DNA of 64,000 nt from Acidobacteriota bacterium (GCA_017307505.1 JAFKEE010000024.1:186001-250000); one strand, 5' to 3'. Counted from the first letter of the stretch, positions 16,461-25,182 are shown. Numbers and translations are program-made. Notes: a model not told the origin generated them from the letters alone.

Positions 16461-18152
16461 ATGCAACTCCCCGCGCAGTTTGGCAAATACCAGCTCGACC
16501 AGTTTCTCGGCGGCGGCATGTCGCACGTCTTCAAGGCTCGCGACACAGTACTGAACCGCGTGGTCTGCGTGAAGATCCTCACACCCGAAGGAGCGGCGGA
16601 CCCGGAAACTCGCGCCCGGTTCCTGGCGGAGGCCAAAATGTCGGCGTCGCTGATGCACGACAACGTGATCCGCATCTTCGACTATGGCGAGGAGCAGGGC
16701 AAGCCGTATATCGTGATGGAGTTTCTCACGGGAGCTGACCTGCGCACCGCCATCAAGGACGGCTCCTCCGGCGATGTCCGTACCCAGATCGGCATCGCCC
16801 TGCAGGGCGCGAAAGCGCTGGAGTACGTCCATCAGCAGAAGCTGATCCATCGCGACATCAAGCCCGACAACCTGCATGTCGACCCCCAGGGCCGCGTGCG
16901 CCTGATGGACTTCGGCATCGCCAAGTCGCAGGACCTGCACCTCACCAAAACCGGCTTCCAGGTGGGGACACCCTATTACATGTCGCCCGAGCAGATCATG
17001 GGCGACCCGGCGACCGAGCGCGTGGATATCTATGCCTATGGCGTGCTGATGTACGAGCTTTTCACCGGGGTCCGTCCCGTGAGCGGGGACACGATCGAAA
17101 GGCTGTTCTACCAGATCCTGAACGAGCCGCTGAAACTCGACGCCTTGCACGAACGGGGCGTGCCGGAGGCGGTGATCAATCTGGTCGGGCGCATGACGGC
17201 CAAGAACCCCATGGAACGGCCAGGGACTTTCACAGACGTGATCGCCGTCCTGGATGAGGTGCTGCACCCCAAGGCCGCGCCGCCACCGCCGCCTCCGGTG
17301 CAACGGCCGCCGTCTTCGTCCTCCATCCCGGTCCAGGAGCCCCTGTCCCAGGAACCCGCAGCTTCCCCCGTTTCCGGCAAACGGGTCACTGTAGTGGTCC
17401 TGCTGATCGCGGCTCTGATCAGCGTCGGCTTTATTGCCATCGTTCTGTTCAAAAAGGATCTGATCTATAAGGCAGTGGACCGGAATCGCCGCATGGGCCC
17501 GCCGCCCGGCATGGCCCTGGTGGAAGCCGGAGCCTTCGTGGCCGGGTCCGGTACCAACAACGCCTCGCACGAGCTGCCCACTTTCTTTGTCGATCGCACT
17601 GAGGTGACGCGCGGCGACTTCGTCAAATTCTGCCGGGCCAAGAACATCCCCCTGCTGAAGGATCTGGATGACACCCGGCCCAACTATCCGGTGACCTACG
17701 TCAGCGTGCTGCAGGCGAAGGATTATTGCTCCTGGGTCGAGAAGCGCCTGCCCACGCCCCTGGAATGGGAGAAGGCCGCGCGCGGCAAGGACGGCCGAAT
17801 CTATCCCTGGGGGAACGACCCCGACCCCTCCAAGGCCGTGGTCGACAACAAACCGCTGGCGCCGGCCGACTCGATGGCGAGCGGGGCCAGCCCGTTCGGC
17901 GCCCTGAATATGGCAGGCAATGTCTGGGAATGGGTCGATGAGCAGCGGACCCCCAGTGAAGGCGCGATTCAGGCGTTTTCCACCATCCTGAATCCGCCTC
18001 CCACCGCAAACGAGCCCTGGTACGCAGCGAAGGGCGGCGCCTTCGATCGCCCTGTCCAGGATGCCGCGTCCGCCGAGTTCATCACTCTGCCTGCGCGTTT
18101 CACTGCTCCCAACGTCGGCTTCCGCTGCGTCGTCAGCCAGCCGAAGAACTAA
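16461..18152 (+). CDS. Membrane Ser/Thr protein kinase fused to a C-terminal formylglycine-generating-enzyme-like (SUMF1) domain
   Basis: This 563-residue protein has an N-terminal Hanks-type kinase domain (8-265): Gly-rich loop LGGGMSHVF (16-24), Lys38, catalytic HRDIKPDN (130-137), DFG (150-152) and SPE (175-177). A Pro/Ser-rich linker (273-305) and one transmembrane helix (about 308-330) follow. The C-terminal domain (350-558) is FGE-sulfatase/SUMF1-like, with GNVWEWV at 486-492 and GFRCV at 553-557. The paired active-site cysteines of true formylglycine-generating enzymes are not evident, so this domain is probably a non-catalytic external sensor or binding module. Topology predicts kinase inside and SUMF1 domain outside. 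I chose the ATG at 16461, where the kinase domain begins. Confidence 0.88.
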   Translation: MQLPAQFGKYQLDQFLGGGMSHVFKARDTVLNRVVCVKILTPEGAADPETRARFLAEAKMSASLMHDNVIRIFDYGEEQGKPYIVMEFLTGADLRTAIKDGSSGDVRTQIGIALQGAKALEYVHQQKLIHRDIKPDNLHVDPQGRVRLMDFGIAKSQDLHLTKTGFQVGTPYYMSPEQIMGDPATERVDIYAYGVLMYELFTGVRPVSGDTIERLFYQILNEPLKLDALHERGVPEAVINLVGRMTAKNPMERPGTFTDVIAVLDEVLHPKAAPPPPPPVQRPPSSSSIPVQEPLSQEPAASPVSGKRVTVVVLLIAALISVGFIAIVLFKKDLIYKAVDRNRRMGPPPGMALVEAGAFVAGSGTNNASHELPTFFVDRTEVTRGDFVKFCRAKNIPLLKDLDDTRPNYPVTYVSVLQAKDYCSWVEKRLPTPLEWEKAARGKDGRIYPWGNDPDPSKAVVDNKPLAPADSMASGASPFGALNMAGNVWEWVDEQRTPSEGAIQAFSTILNPPPTANEPWYAAKGGAFDRPVQDAASAEFITLPARFTAPNVGFRCVVSQPKN

Positions 18153-18161
18153 GTGGCGATC

Positions 18162-18207
18162 AGCGGTCAGCAATCAGCTTCCATGTTTGGGCTGACCGCT
18201 GACCGCT
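18162..18207. terminator. Inverted repeat between convergent genes, possible bidirectional terminator
   Basis: AGCGGTCAGC (18162-18171) is the exact reverse complement of GCTGACCGCT, which occurs twice in overlapping copies (18191-18200 and 18198-18207). The element fills the 62-bp gap between two converging genes, a usual place for a shared terminator. It has no clear U-tract, so a dispersed repeat is also possible. Confidence 0.4.
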
Positions 18208-18214
18208 TCGATCC

Positions 18215-19567
18215 TCAGCTCCAGAAAGTCAGATACGGCTTTCCGGCGATCTCCCGCTGCAGGTACAGGGCGGCCTCGCGCGCATGGTAATCACCCCACA
18301 TCGACGACTCGCCGCGCGGCACGCCATCGCCTCCGGGCATCCGGTCCCAGCCATTGGGCCGGTGGTATACCGAGTGCAGGACCAGCCCCTGGTGGCTCGG
18401 ATCACTGCTCAGGTAAGGCTCGTCGAACAGACTGTCGCAGACCGTCAGGCCCGCCTGCCAGTAGCTGCTGTTGCCCAGATAGCGGCCCAGCCGCAGCAGG
18501 CCCTGAGCACCGATCGCCGCGGCCGAGCTGTCCACCGGTTCATGAGGGTTGAAGGGATCCGAAACACGGTCCACCCAGCTTTCCATCCTCGAAAGCCCCG
18601 GGGCTCCGGTATCCCAATAGGGGATGCCGTCCACGGGCGTATACGCGATGTAGAAGTCGCACGTCGCCTCGGCTGCCTTGCGCATCATGGCCTCGATCGC
18701 CGTCCGCCCTCCGAAGGGCGCGAGGTCCTCGTCGGTCAAGGTCTGCAGGAACTCCAGTTGTTCCGCGAAGCCGCACATGGCCCAGGCTAAGCCGCGGGTC
18801 CAGGTGCTGAACGGGGCATAGCCTTGCTGCGAGTTCGGGCAGCGGTAATTGCCGTCGTTGACGTTGAAGACGCTCTCATGCGCCGTGCGCCCGCGTACGT
18901 CGTAATGATCACGGCCTTCGCCGTAGTAAACCGAATACTGGGCCGTGGCTCGCGCGTGGTCCACCAGTCGTCCCAGCAAGGAGATCTTCCGGTCGTTCTC
19001 ACCCATCAAGGCATGACCCAGTCGGTGGCCCACTGCCAGCGCGCGCAACGACCGGATCGTGTCCACGAACAGCGAATGTGGCCCGTTGAACGAGTAAATG
19101 TACCCGCCGCCGCTGGCCGTCCTCGACCAGCGAGCCGCCTGCACCGCACCGGAGCATTTGAGCGCGAGTTCGTAGAAGTTCTTCTCCCACTCGCCGGCCG
19201 GAATCCGGCCTTCATTCATCAGGCGCAACAGGTTGCCGTAGGTGCTCACGTTGTTGAAGCCGTGGTCGTGGACACCCACATGGGAAACGTGAGGCGCCAT
19301 ATATGCCACGGTGGCCTTCCGGCCCGATTCCAGGGCGGCCGCATCGCCAGTGGCATCGAACTGCAGAATGGCGGCTCCAAACTGGAAGCCCTGCGTCCAT
19401 TCGGTCCAGCCGCGGCTGGTGTACCGGCCGTCGACCGTGAATACTGGGGAACCCTGTTCCGGGCTCCATCCGGCTTCGAGGGAATGAAGCTTCTGCGCGG
19501 AGAGTTCGAACAGATGCTGGATCTTCTTCTCCAGCGAATGAGCGGTAAGAGTGCTGTTGATCTTCAT
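18215..19567 (-). CDS. Glycoside hydrolase family 88/105-like unsaturated glucuronyl hydrolase
   Basis: This 450-residue protein matches GH88 enzymes, which release the unsaturated 4,5-uronic acid left on oligosaccharides by polysaccharide lyases. Visible features are the alpha6/alpha6-barrel segments, RGWTEWTQGFQFGAAIL near residue 54, VHDHGFNNVSTYGNLLRLM containing one likely catalytic Asp, and DDGIPYWD-like TPVDGIPYWDTGAPG. It has no signal peptide, so it probably acts in the cytoplasm. The start overlaps the stop of the upstream oxidoreductase gene by four bases, so the two form an operon. Exact substrate is unknown. Confidence 0.85.
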   Translation of the reverse strand: MKINSTLTAHSLEKKIQHLFELSAQKLHSLEAGWSPEQGSPVFTVDGRYTSRGWTEWTQGFQFGAAILQFDATGDAAALESGRKATVAYMAPHVSHVGVHDHGFNNVSTYGNLLRLMNEGRIPAGEWEKNFYELALKCSGAVQAARWSRTASGGGYIYSFNGPHSLFVDTIRSLRALAVGHRLGHALMGENDRKISLLGRLVDHARATAQYSVYYGEGRDHYDVRGRTAHESVFNVNDGNYRCPNSQQGYAPFSTWTRGLAWAMCGFAEQLEFLQTLTDEDLAPFGGRTAIEAMMRKAAEATCDFYIAYTPVDGIPYWDTGAPGLSRMESWVDRVSDPFNPHEPVDSSAAAIGAQGLLRLGRYLGNSSYWQAGLTVCDSLFDEPYLSSDPSHQGLVLHSVYHRPNGWDRMPGGDGVPRGESSMWGDYHAREAALYLQREIAGKPYLTFWS

Positions 19568-20640
19568 AGCGGAATAACTTTGCCGCTGACGGCGGCCTCA
19601 TGGGCGCCCAGGGTGATCTCGCAAAGGCGGTAGATCTCAGAAAGCGGCAGGGCTGTGGGTTTGCCCAGGTAGACGTGCTCCAGAAACTCGCCGAACACCG
19701 CACCCGCCGGAGGCAATTGCGCCAGTTTTTCCGGTTTCCGCGTATTCGACATGACGGTGACCCCGGTGGCGGCCATATACTCGGCCACGCCTTTCGTGCC
19801 AGCCAGTCGCACCCGGTCGTCGCCGTGGGATCCGGCCATGGCCGGCCGGCAGTAGTCCATGTGAAGTGTGGCGGTTCCGCCGTTGTCCAGCCGAAAACTC
19901 GAGGCAGTGGAATTCTCCATGTCGCCCTGCCGCAGATCCCCCGCAATGCCCATGAACGAGCTCACCGCTTTCATCTCCCGGCCACTGGTCCAGCGCATCA
20001 GGTCGAACATGTGAATCCCGATCCATAGGATCGTACTGCCGTACGTGGCGCGCTTTCGCATCCACTCCGGCCGCGTGCCCAATTGATAGGACTTCTGCGA
20101 CGAGATCTGAATCACTTCGCCGATCTCGCCGGATTCGACAATTTGTTTCAGGGCCAGGAACTCCGAGTCGAGCCTCATCGGCAGCAGCATGCCCAGTTTG
20201 ATTCCGCTATCGGCCACGGCCTTTTTGACCCGATCGAGGTCCGCCCTTGTCAATGCCAGCGGCTTCTCGGCCATCACGTGCAGCTTGCGATTCGCGCATT
20301 CGAGGATGGCCGCAGCGCGCTCCCCGTTATTGTTGTTGATGGCGACGACGTCCGGCTTCACCTCGTCCAGCATCTTGCGGGCGTCCGTGAACACCGGCGC
20401 TTTGCCGCCCGCCGTCTTGCGCGCTGCTGCCTGGTTCCAATCCTGCACGCCCACCAGTTCGACGTCCGGATATTGCGGTAGCGGCTTCGTGATGTCGCCC
20501 GGATGCCCGTCCAGTCCCCACATCGCGAGACGAACCTTGCGGCCCAGACTGACAGGAGCGGCGGAGGAGAGTGCAGTGGCAGCGGCGCCGGCCAGCATCA
20601 GGCGGCGGCTCAGACGAGGGGACACACTACGGACTGACAT
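19564..20640 (-). CDS. Gfo/Idh/MocA-family oxidoreductase with twin-arginine-type leader
   Basis: This 358-residue NAD(P)-dependent oxidoreductase has an N-terminal leader with SRRLMLAGAAATAL (residues 11-24), which resembles a Tat signal, a Rossmann-type opening (KVRLAMWGLDGHPGDI) and the motif MAEKPLALT near residue 134, with the EKP Lys that binds cofactor and substrate. The C-terminal beta-sheet domain shows the usual FRLDNGGTATLHMDY. Exported members of this family are common in Acidobacteriota and Planctomycetota and are linked to sugar metabolism. Coupling with the GH88 gene suggests a role in uronate or glycoside breakdown; this is inference. Confidence 0.85.
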   Translation of the reverse strand: MSVRSVSPRLSRRLMLAGAAATALSSAAPVSLGRKVRLAMWGLDGHPGDITKPLPQYPDVELVGVQDWNQAAARKTAGGKAPVFTDARKMLDEVKPDVVAINNNNGERAAAILECANRKLHVMAEKPLALTRADLDRVKKAVADSGIKLGMLLPMRLDSEFLALKQIVESGEIGEVIQISSQKSYQLGTRPEWMRKRATYGSTILWIGIHMFDLMRWTSGREMKAVSSFMGIAGDLRQGDMENSTASSFRLDNGGTATLHMDYCRPAMAGSHGDDRVRLAGTKGVAEYMAATGVTVMSNTRKPEKLAQLPPAGAVFGEFLEHVYLGKPTALPLSEIYRLCEITLGAHEAAVSGKVIPL

Positions 20641-20670
20641 GCAGCTATTCTGTCAGGTTCCGGCGGGGGA

Positions 20671-22752
20671 TTACTGGGCTTGGAGGGCTTTGTCGATGGC
20701 GGCAATGTTCTGCCGGGCGAACTTCGCTTCGTCCAGATCGGCATTCAGGTCCAGCATACGGACGAAGCTCTTGCGGGCCGCGGCCAACATCTCCAGCGAG
20801 CCGGTCTTCTGCGCTTCGTAGCTGTAATTCAGGGCCAGCAGGTAGTAGTTGAACGCATCGCCGGGATCGTAGGTGATTGCCTTCTGGCAGTAACCGATCG
20901 CCGCTTCATACTGCTTGGAATTCTTCGAATTTTCGCACAGCCCGAAGTAAGCCATGCTGCGCAGGTCTTTCCAGATGTCGCGCTGCGCCGCGCGCTTCTT
21001 CCGGCCCATGCCGAAGACAAATCCGGCGACATAGTAGTTCAGCTTTCCGCCGATCTTGGAGTCGTAGTCGCTCAGGCGCAGATAAGCTTCATACTCCGCC
21101 GTCGACTCGGCCGGCTTCTTGCTCATGCGCAGGCTCTCGGCCAGCCAGAAATGAGCTTCGGCATTGGACGGTGTCAATTGAATAGCCCTGCGCGCCGACT
21201 CGATCGACTCCGGATACATGTCCTTCATGCGGTAGGCCTGGGCCTGCAGATAAAACGCGAGCTGATTCTTCTTGTCGCGCAGTGTGACGACATTGAACTG
21301 GCGGATGGCCTCGTCGACGCTGCCGATGCCCAGCAGCATGCCGCCATAGCTGGCGCGCGCTTCCAGGTAGTCCGGATCAATCTCGATCGCTTTCTTGTAG
21401 TACGTGGCCGCCGTCTCCTGTTGGAAGAGGGCATCGTACGTGCGGCCCAGATAGAGAGCCGCCTGGCTATAAGTGGGGTCGGCGGCAAGCGCCTGTTCGA
21501 ATAGCGCCGCCGCCTTCTTGTACTCTTCCTGGCTGCCCTTGTTGTAGTGGTTCAGGCCGTCGTCGAACTTGTCGACCGCGGCCTTCGGCCTGCGGCGAGG
21601 AATGACGATCTTGATCGACACGGTCGATTCCGTGCCGGGGTAGATGATCTCCTCGCGCGGTCCATCCGGCTCGTAGCCCATCTTGACGCCCTTCACCGTA
21701 ATGGTGCCCGGCGGCAGGCCCGGCAGCCGCAGCGATTTGCCTTTGTCGACCACGCCGACGCTGCGGCCATTGACGAAGATCTCCACCCCGTCCATGTTCG
21801 CTTCCAGCACCAGAGTGCCGTCCTTCGGCGGCGGCGGCGCGCCGGGCGTCACTCCAGACGGCAGGTACGACAGCAGCATGTCACTGTCGAAGCTGCCTCG
21901 ATCCGAGGTGGGATTCTGCTGCCCACCGCTCGCCTCACGCACGTTGCGGCGGACATACTCCGCCAATTCGTCGGCCGTTACGATGCCGTCCTGCGACTCG
22001 TCGGCCAGCCCTTCCAGCCCTTTCACCACGTAGTAGGTGAAGATGCCGTGCCCACCGCCCCATTCCTTGCTCTCGTAGCTGCGTTCCCGGTCGCGGCTGG
22101 CTGTCAGCGAAAATACGTTCTTGTTGAGGTCCAGCAGTTTGCCGTTGATGACGGCGGCATCCGCCGCGGGCGTGATGGCGCCGCTATGGCAGGAGTCCGT
22201 CAGCATGACCTTCCATTTGCCCTTGATCTTGGATCCGAATACCTCGCCCAGCCGGTCCATCGGATACCCCGTCGAGGCAATGTTGTCCTGCGTGATATCG
22301 TACGGCGCCAGGTAGGCGCGGTTCTGAAAGACGAAGCCGTGGCCCGCGAAGTAGATCAGCACCCGGTCGTCGTCTTTTGTCACGCTGGGTAGCCACTCCT
22401 CAAGCTCCTTGCGCAGGTTCGCCAGCGTGGCTTTCGGGCCGATCAGCCTGTGGACATTCTCAGCGCGGAAATTGCCGCCCTCCGGACTGATCAGAATCGA
22501 GTACACAGACTCGGCGTCACGTTCCGGAAACGACAGTTGCGCGTTCTCCGGCAGGTTCTTGTAGCCGGCAATCCCCACCACCAGCGCATAGCTGCGGGGG
22601 ATCTGCGGCGGAGCTCCGGCCGGCTTCCCCGGAGGCTTGTTGACCTCCGTCTCAAACTTCAGGTCGCGCTGCTTCTGATCGGATTTTGTGGGCGGTTGCT
22701 GTTGAGCGCCGGCGGCAAGCGCAAGTCCCAGGAGGAAAATGAGTGTTCTCAT
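20671..22752 (-). CDS. Secreted caspase-like (peptidase C14) protein with EF-hand-like loop, PEGA domain and TPR repeats
   Basis: This 693-residue protein starts with a signal peptide (1-16). A caspase-fold domain (about 54-295) follows, with the catalytic pair His138 in YFAGHGF and Cys188 in LTDSCHSG. Residues 251-262 (DESQDGIVTADE) form a canonical 12-residue EF-hand-type loop. A PEGA domain (about 312-384) contains DGVEIFVNGRSVGVV. The remaining 300 residues are TPR-type helical repeats, for example YSQAALYLGRTYDALFQ and NAEAHFWLAESLRMSKKP. The predicted place is the periplasm or cell surface. The gene is the third of a minus-strand operon behind two DUF4384 genes, overlapping the upstream one by four bases. 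Bacterial caspase homologues act in proteolytic signalling; the substrate is unknown. Confidence 0.88.
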   Translation of the reverse strand: MRTLIFLLGLALAAGAQQQPPTKSDQKQRDLKFETEVNKPPGKPAGAPPQIPRSYALVVGIAGYKNLPENAQLSFPERDAESVYSILISPEGGNFRAENVHRLIGPKATLANLRKELEEWLPSVTKDDDRVLIYFAGHGFVFQNRAYLAPYDITQDNIASTGYPMDRLGEVFGSKIKGKWKVMLTDSCHSGAITPAADAAVINGKLLDLNKNVFSLTASRDRERSYESKEWGGGHGIFTYYVVKGLEGLADESQDGIVTADELAEYVRRNVREASGGQQNPTSDRGSFDSDMLLSYLPSGVTPGAPPPPKDGTLVLEANMDGVEIFVNGRSVGVVDKGKSLRLPGLPPGTITVKGVKMGYEPDGPREEIIYPGTESTVSIKIVIPRRRPKAAVDKFDDGLNHYNKGSQEEYKKAAALFEQALAADPTYSQAALYLGRTYDALFQQETAATYYKKAIEIDPDYLEARASYGGMLLGIGSVDEAIRQFNVVTLRDKKNQLAFYLQAQAYRMKDMYPESIESARRAIQLTPSNAEAHFWLAESLRMSKKPAESTAEYEAYLRLSDYDSKIGGKLNYYVAGFVFGMGRKKRAAQRDIWKDLRSMAYFGLCENSKNSKQYEAAIGYCQKAITYDPGDAFNYYLLALNYSYEAQKTGSLEMLAAARKSFVRMLDLNADLDEAKFARQNIAAIDKALQAQ

Positions 22753-23429
22753 TTGTGCGACAACCGGAATTCGTAGATCACCGGCCCCTTCAGGTTACCG
22801 GGCGTCGAAACCACGGCTCCTCCCTTCTCCCTGATAAACACCAGTTCCCGTGATTTCAGGCCCTGGACGTCCTTCAGATTCTCCGGCAACGCCTCGACGT
22901 TTGTCACCTTGCGCGGGCCGGCGGTGGAATCGATGCATTCGCCCCGGGCCTTGAAGATGGAATCGTCACATCGAGGCATCAGGGTGTTCAACTTGGTACC
23001 AGGCGGCGGAGGCGGCGGCAGCGGCACATACGACGAGGCCGGCGGTCTCGACTCGCTGCTGGTGATCTCCACCGGCGTCACCATCCAGTACACAACGTCG
23101 TGACCAGCCGGACCGGTGACCTTGAACGCGCCCGCGGCGGCAGGCACGATGTAGTCGTGATCCGGCTCCAGCCGGTTCTGGCTGCCGGTGTCTTCCCGTG
23201 GGAAAAGCAGGCTATAGCTCCCGGTGGTCCCCTGGTTCATGACATACAGCCACCCCGGGAAATTGGTCCGCACGCGGAACCGCACCTGCGCGTCCTTCTC
23301 GAAGACGGTGGATGGATCCACCATCTTCCAGGAGCCTTCCTTGCGCAGCTCCACCTTGATTTCCATGCGGTTCGGGGCCTGTTGGCCATACAAAGCCGCG
23401 CCTAACAAACACACAAGTCCCAGTCGCAC
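22749..23429 (-). CDS. Secreted DUF4384 protein (second of two)
   Basis: This 226-residue protein has a signal peptide (MRLGLVCLLGAALYGQQ). It contains one DUF4384 domain, recognised by VRFRVRTNFPGWLYVMNQG and SLLFPREDTG..NRLEPDHDY. DUF4384 domains are beta-rich and often accompany caspase-like proteins and TPR proteins. The C-terminal third (about 145-226) contains a Pro-rich stretch and four Cys residues at most, without known motif. It overlaps the caspase gene start by four bases, so the two are co-expressed. Confidence 0.82.
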   Translation of the reverse strand: MRLGLVCLLGAALYGQQAPNRMEIKVELRKEGSWKMVDPSTVFEKDAQVRFRVRTNFPGWLYVMNQGTTGSYSLLFPREDTGSQNRLEPDHDYIVPAAAGAFKVTGPAGHDVVYWMVTPVEITSSESRPPASSYVPLPPPPPPGTKLNTLMPRCDDSIFKARGECIDSTAGPRKVTNVEALPENLKDVQGLKSRELVFIREKGGAVVSTPGNLKGPVIYEFRLSHK

Positions 23430-23459
23430 TGCGGACCTCCCCTCTCTCCCCTCACTCGT

Positions 23460-24398
23460 CTATTTATGCTTTAGGCTGATATCTGCGATCAGCCGTGAAT
23501 CTGAAGTCAGAGACGAGTTCACCACATAAGTGGCCGTCTCTTTCCGGCTGCCTGACGCCGACGGCGCCGGCTTGCTTTCGTCTACTTTTTCAAACACCAG
23601 GTCGCGCGCCAGTACACCGTTCCGCAGTTGGGAAACCATGGAATTACCGATCGCCGCACTCGCCATCATAGATTTCGGAGTGGAGGAGGCCGGCGCGGCG
23701 GTCTCTCTCTTCTGGCTGTCAAGTTCGTAGATGAGCTGATCCATCTCCTTGAGGGGCTGCCGGGACAGAACCACAAACAGCTTCTCAGTGCCGGATTGCT
23801 CGTCGAACACGACGCGCGTCCGGCCCGGCACGTCATACTGCCGGTTCGGGACAACCCGGTTGGAGCCCGAATCGATTTCCGGAGCAGGGAACATCACCCG
23901 CCACGTACCGCTTGTGCCCTGCATGACGACGTACAGATAGCCTGGGTCGTTCACCTGCACACGCAGCCGGATCTTGTCGCCGGAATGGAACGTGTGTTCC
24001 GGGTCGACTTCCACATAGTCGTCATCGCCGGTGTATTTGAGAATGCTGTAGCGCAGACCCAGCGGAACGGAACTCGTCGACGCCATCACCAAAGAGCCTC
24101 CTCCAGGCAGCTTGGTTTCCATCTCCACCGGCCGCTTGCGCTCAGGGATCTGCTCCGCCGCCTTCTTCGGTTCTGGTGCCGGCTTGGCGACTGCCTGTTC
24201 CTTTTGCGCCGGCTTCTCCGTGACCTGCTTCACGGGCGGCTGCACCGGCTTCTTCGGAGCCGCGGGTGATTTGGACACCGCCGGAGCCGTGTAGAACAGC
24301 TCTCTCGCTGTCAATCCCTTGGGCGCCTGCGCCCACATCGTGGACACAAGCATGCTCAGTAGCGCTGCGCCAATACCGAGAATTCTTGACTCTGTCAT
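23460..24398 (-). CDS. Secreted DUF4384 protein (first of two)
   Basis: This 312-residue protein has an N-terminal signal peptide, then a Lys/Pro/Ala-rich linker of about 60 residues (45-105) and a DUF4384 domain at about 110-225. That domain contains IRLRVQVNDPGYLYVVMQG and VMFPAPEIDSGSNRVVPN. A C-terminal region of about 85 residues has no recognised domain. It is the first gene of the operon, 30 bp upstream of the second DUF4384 gene. GGAGAG lies five bases before the ATG. The domain pair with a caspase suggests a surface-associated complex, which is inference. Confidence 0.82.
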   Translation of the reverse strand: MTESRILGIGAALLSMLVSTMWAQAPKGLTARELFYTAPAVSKSPAAPKKPVQPPVKQVTEKPAQKEQAVAKPAPEPKKAAEQIPERKRPVEMETKLPGGGSLVMASTSSVPLGLRYSILKYTGDDDYVEVDPEHTFHSGDKIRLRVQVNDPGYLYVVMQGTSGTWRVMFPAPEIDSGSNRVVPNRQYDVPGRTRVVFDEQSGTEKLFVVLSRQPLKEMDQLIYELDSQKRETAAPASSTPKSMMASAAIGNSMVSQLRNGVLARDLVFEKVDESKPAPSASGSRKETATYVVNSSLTSDSRLIADISLKHK

Positions 24399-24502
24399 GT
24401 CGCTCTCCAGATTCTTCTACCAACCCTCTGCAAACTTGAGGCCATTGTACTCCCCCTTGCAAGCATCTCCCGAATCTCTTGATGGGAGGAGCATCATTTA
24501 GG

Positions 24503-24531
24503 TTCTGCAAGCTCTAGGTTTTAGCTATACT
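24503..24531 (+). promoter_or_regulatory. Possible promoter for the small exported protein / He_PIG operon
   Basis: TATACT at 24526-24531 is a good -10 hexamer. TTCTGC at 24503-24508 with a 17-bp spacer is a weak -35. It lies in the 170-bp divergent region between the DUF4384 operon and the plus-strand operon, 38 bp before the ATG at 24569. Pattern evidence only. Confidence 0.35.
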
Positions 24532-24568
24532 ACGGGCTAACAGTTTACCTGGCCGCAAGGGTGATGGG

Positions 24569-25159
24569 ATGTTGAAACAGAATTCGATACTTCGAATCTA
24601 CTTGTCGTTGTTCCTCTCCGCACTGCTGTGCGGCCAGGGGACCACGGCCCCGAAACAACTCAATATTGTGATCGTGGAAGGCGACGGCGTGATCAACAAC
24701 GTCCGCCAGCGCGTCGCACGCGAACCGATTGTTCAGGTCGAGGACGAGAACCATAAGCCAGTCGCTGGCGCGGTGGTGACCTTCCTTCTGCCCGGCAACG
24801 GACCGGGCGCCTCCTTCGCGAATGGCGCCAACAGCCTGACTGCCGTCACCGGGCCGGATGGCCGCGCGGTCGCCCGTGGCCTGCAGGCCAACAATCATAA
24901 GGGCCAGTACCAGATGCGCATAACCGCCTCCGCCGCCGGCGGTGTCACTGCCTCCGCGGTCATCACGATGAGTAACGTTGCCGCCGCCGCTGCCCTGGGG
25001 ACCACCGCCATCTGGGCGATCGTCCTCATCGCGGGCGCCGCCGCAGCAGCCGGTATCGCTCTGGGCGTGAATTCAGGTGGTGGCGGCGGTGGCTCGAACC
25101 AGGCTGGTTCCCCCGTCACCGTCACACCAGGCACCCCCTCCGTTACACCTCCGCGCTAG
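24569..25159 (+). CDS. Small exported protein with Ig-like/carboxypeptidase-regulatory-like domain, TM helix and Gly tract
   Basis: This 196-residue protein has an N-terminal signal peptide (to about 23). One Ig-like or CarboxypepD_reg-like beta domain (about 30-135) follows, with PIVQVEDENHKPVAGAVVTF and VTGPDGRAVARGLQ. A hydrophobic helix (about 143-166), a run of Gly (169-175) and a Pro/Thr tail complete it. The arrangement suggests a domain exposed outside the cytoplasm and anchored by the C-terminal helix. It lies 23 bp before the He_PIG repeat protein gene, probably in one operon, and is divergent from the caspase/DUF4384 operon. No characterised homologue recognised. Confidence 0.75.
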   Translation: MLKQNSILRIYLSLFLSALLCGQGTTAPKQLNIVIVEGDGVINNVRQRVAREPIVQVEDENHKPVAGAVVTFLLPGNGPGASFANGANSLTAVTGPDGRAVARGLQANNHKGQYQMRITASAAGGVTASAVITMSNVAAAAALGTTAIWAIVLIAGAAAAAGIALGVNSGGGGGGSNQAGSPVTVTPGTPSVTPPR

Positions 25160-25182
25160 TTCAGAGAGGAAGCTGAGTTCTC

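Noticed and set aside
16320-18173. A 617-codon minus-strand frame
   Set aside because: It mirrors the kinase gene and has no recognisable domain.
20671-24398. A caspase-based antiphage system (CRISPR-guided caspase or gasdermin type)
   Set aside because: The caspase protein has a signal peptide and PEGA domain, and no gasdermin, CHAT partner, nuclease or CRISPR component lies nearby.
24465-24568. A riboswitch upstream of the small exported protein
   Set aside because: No conserved aptamer motif could be recognised in the 170-bp divergent region.
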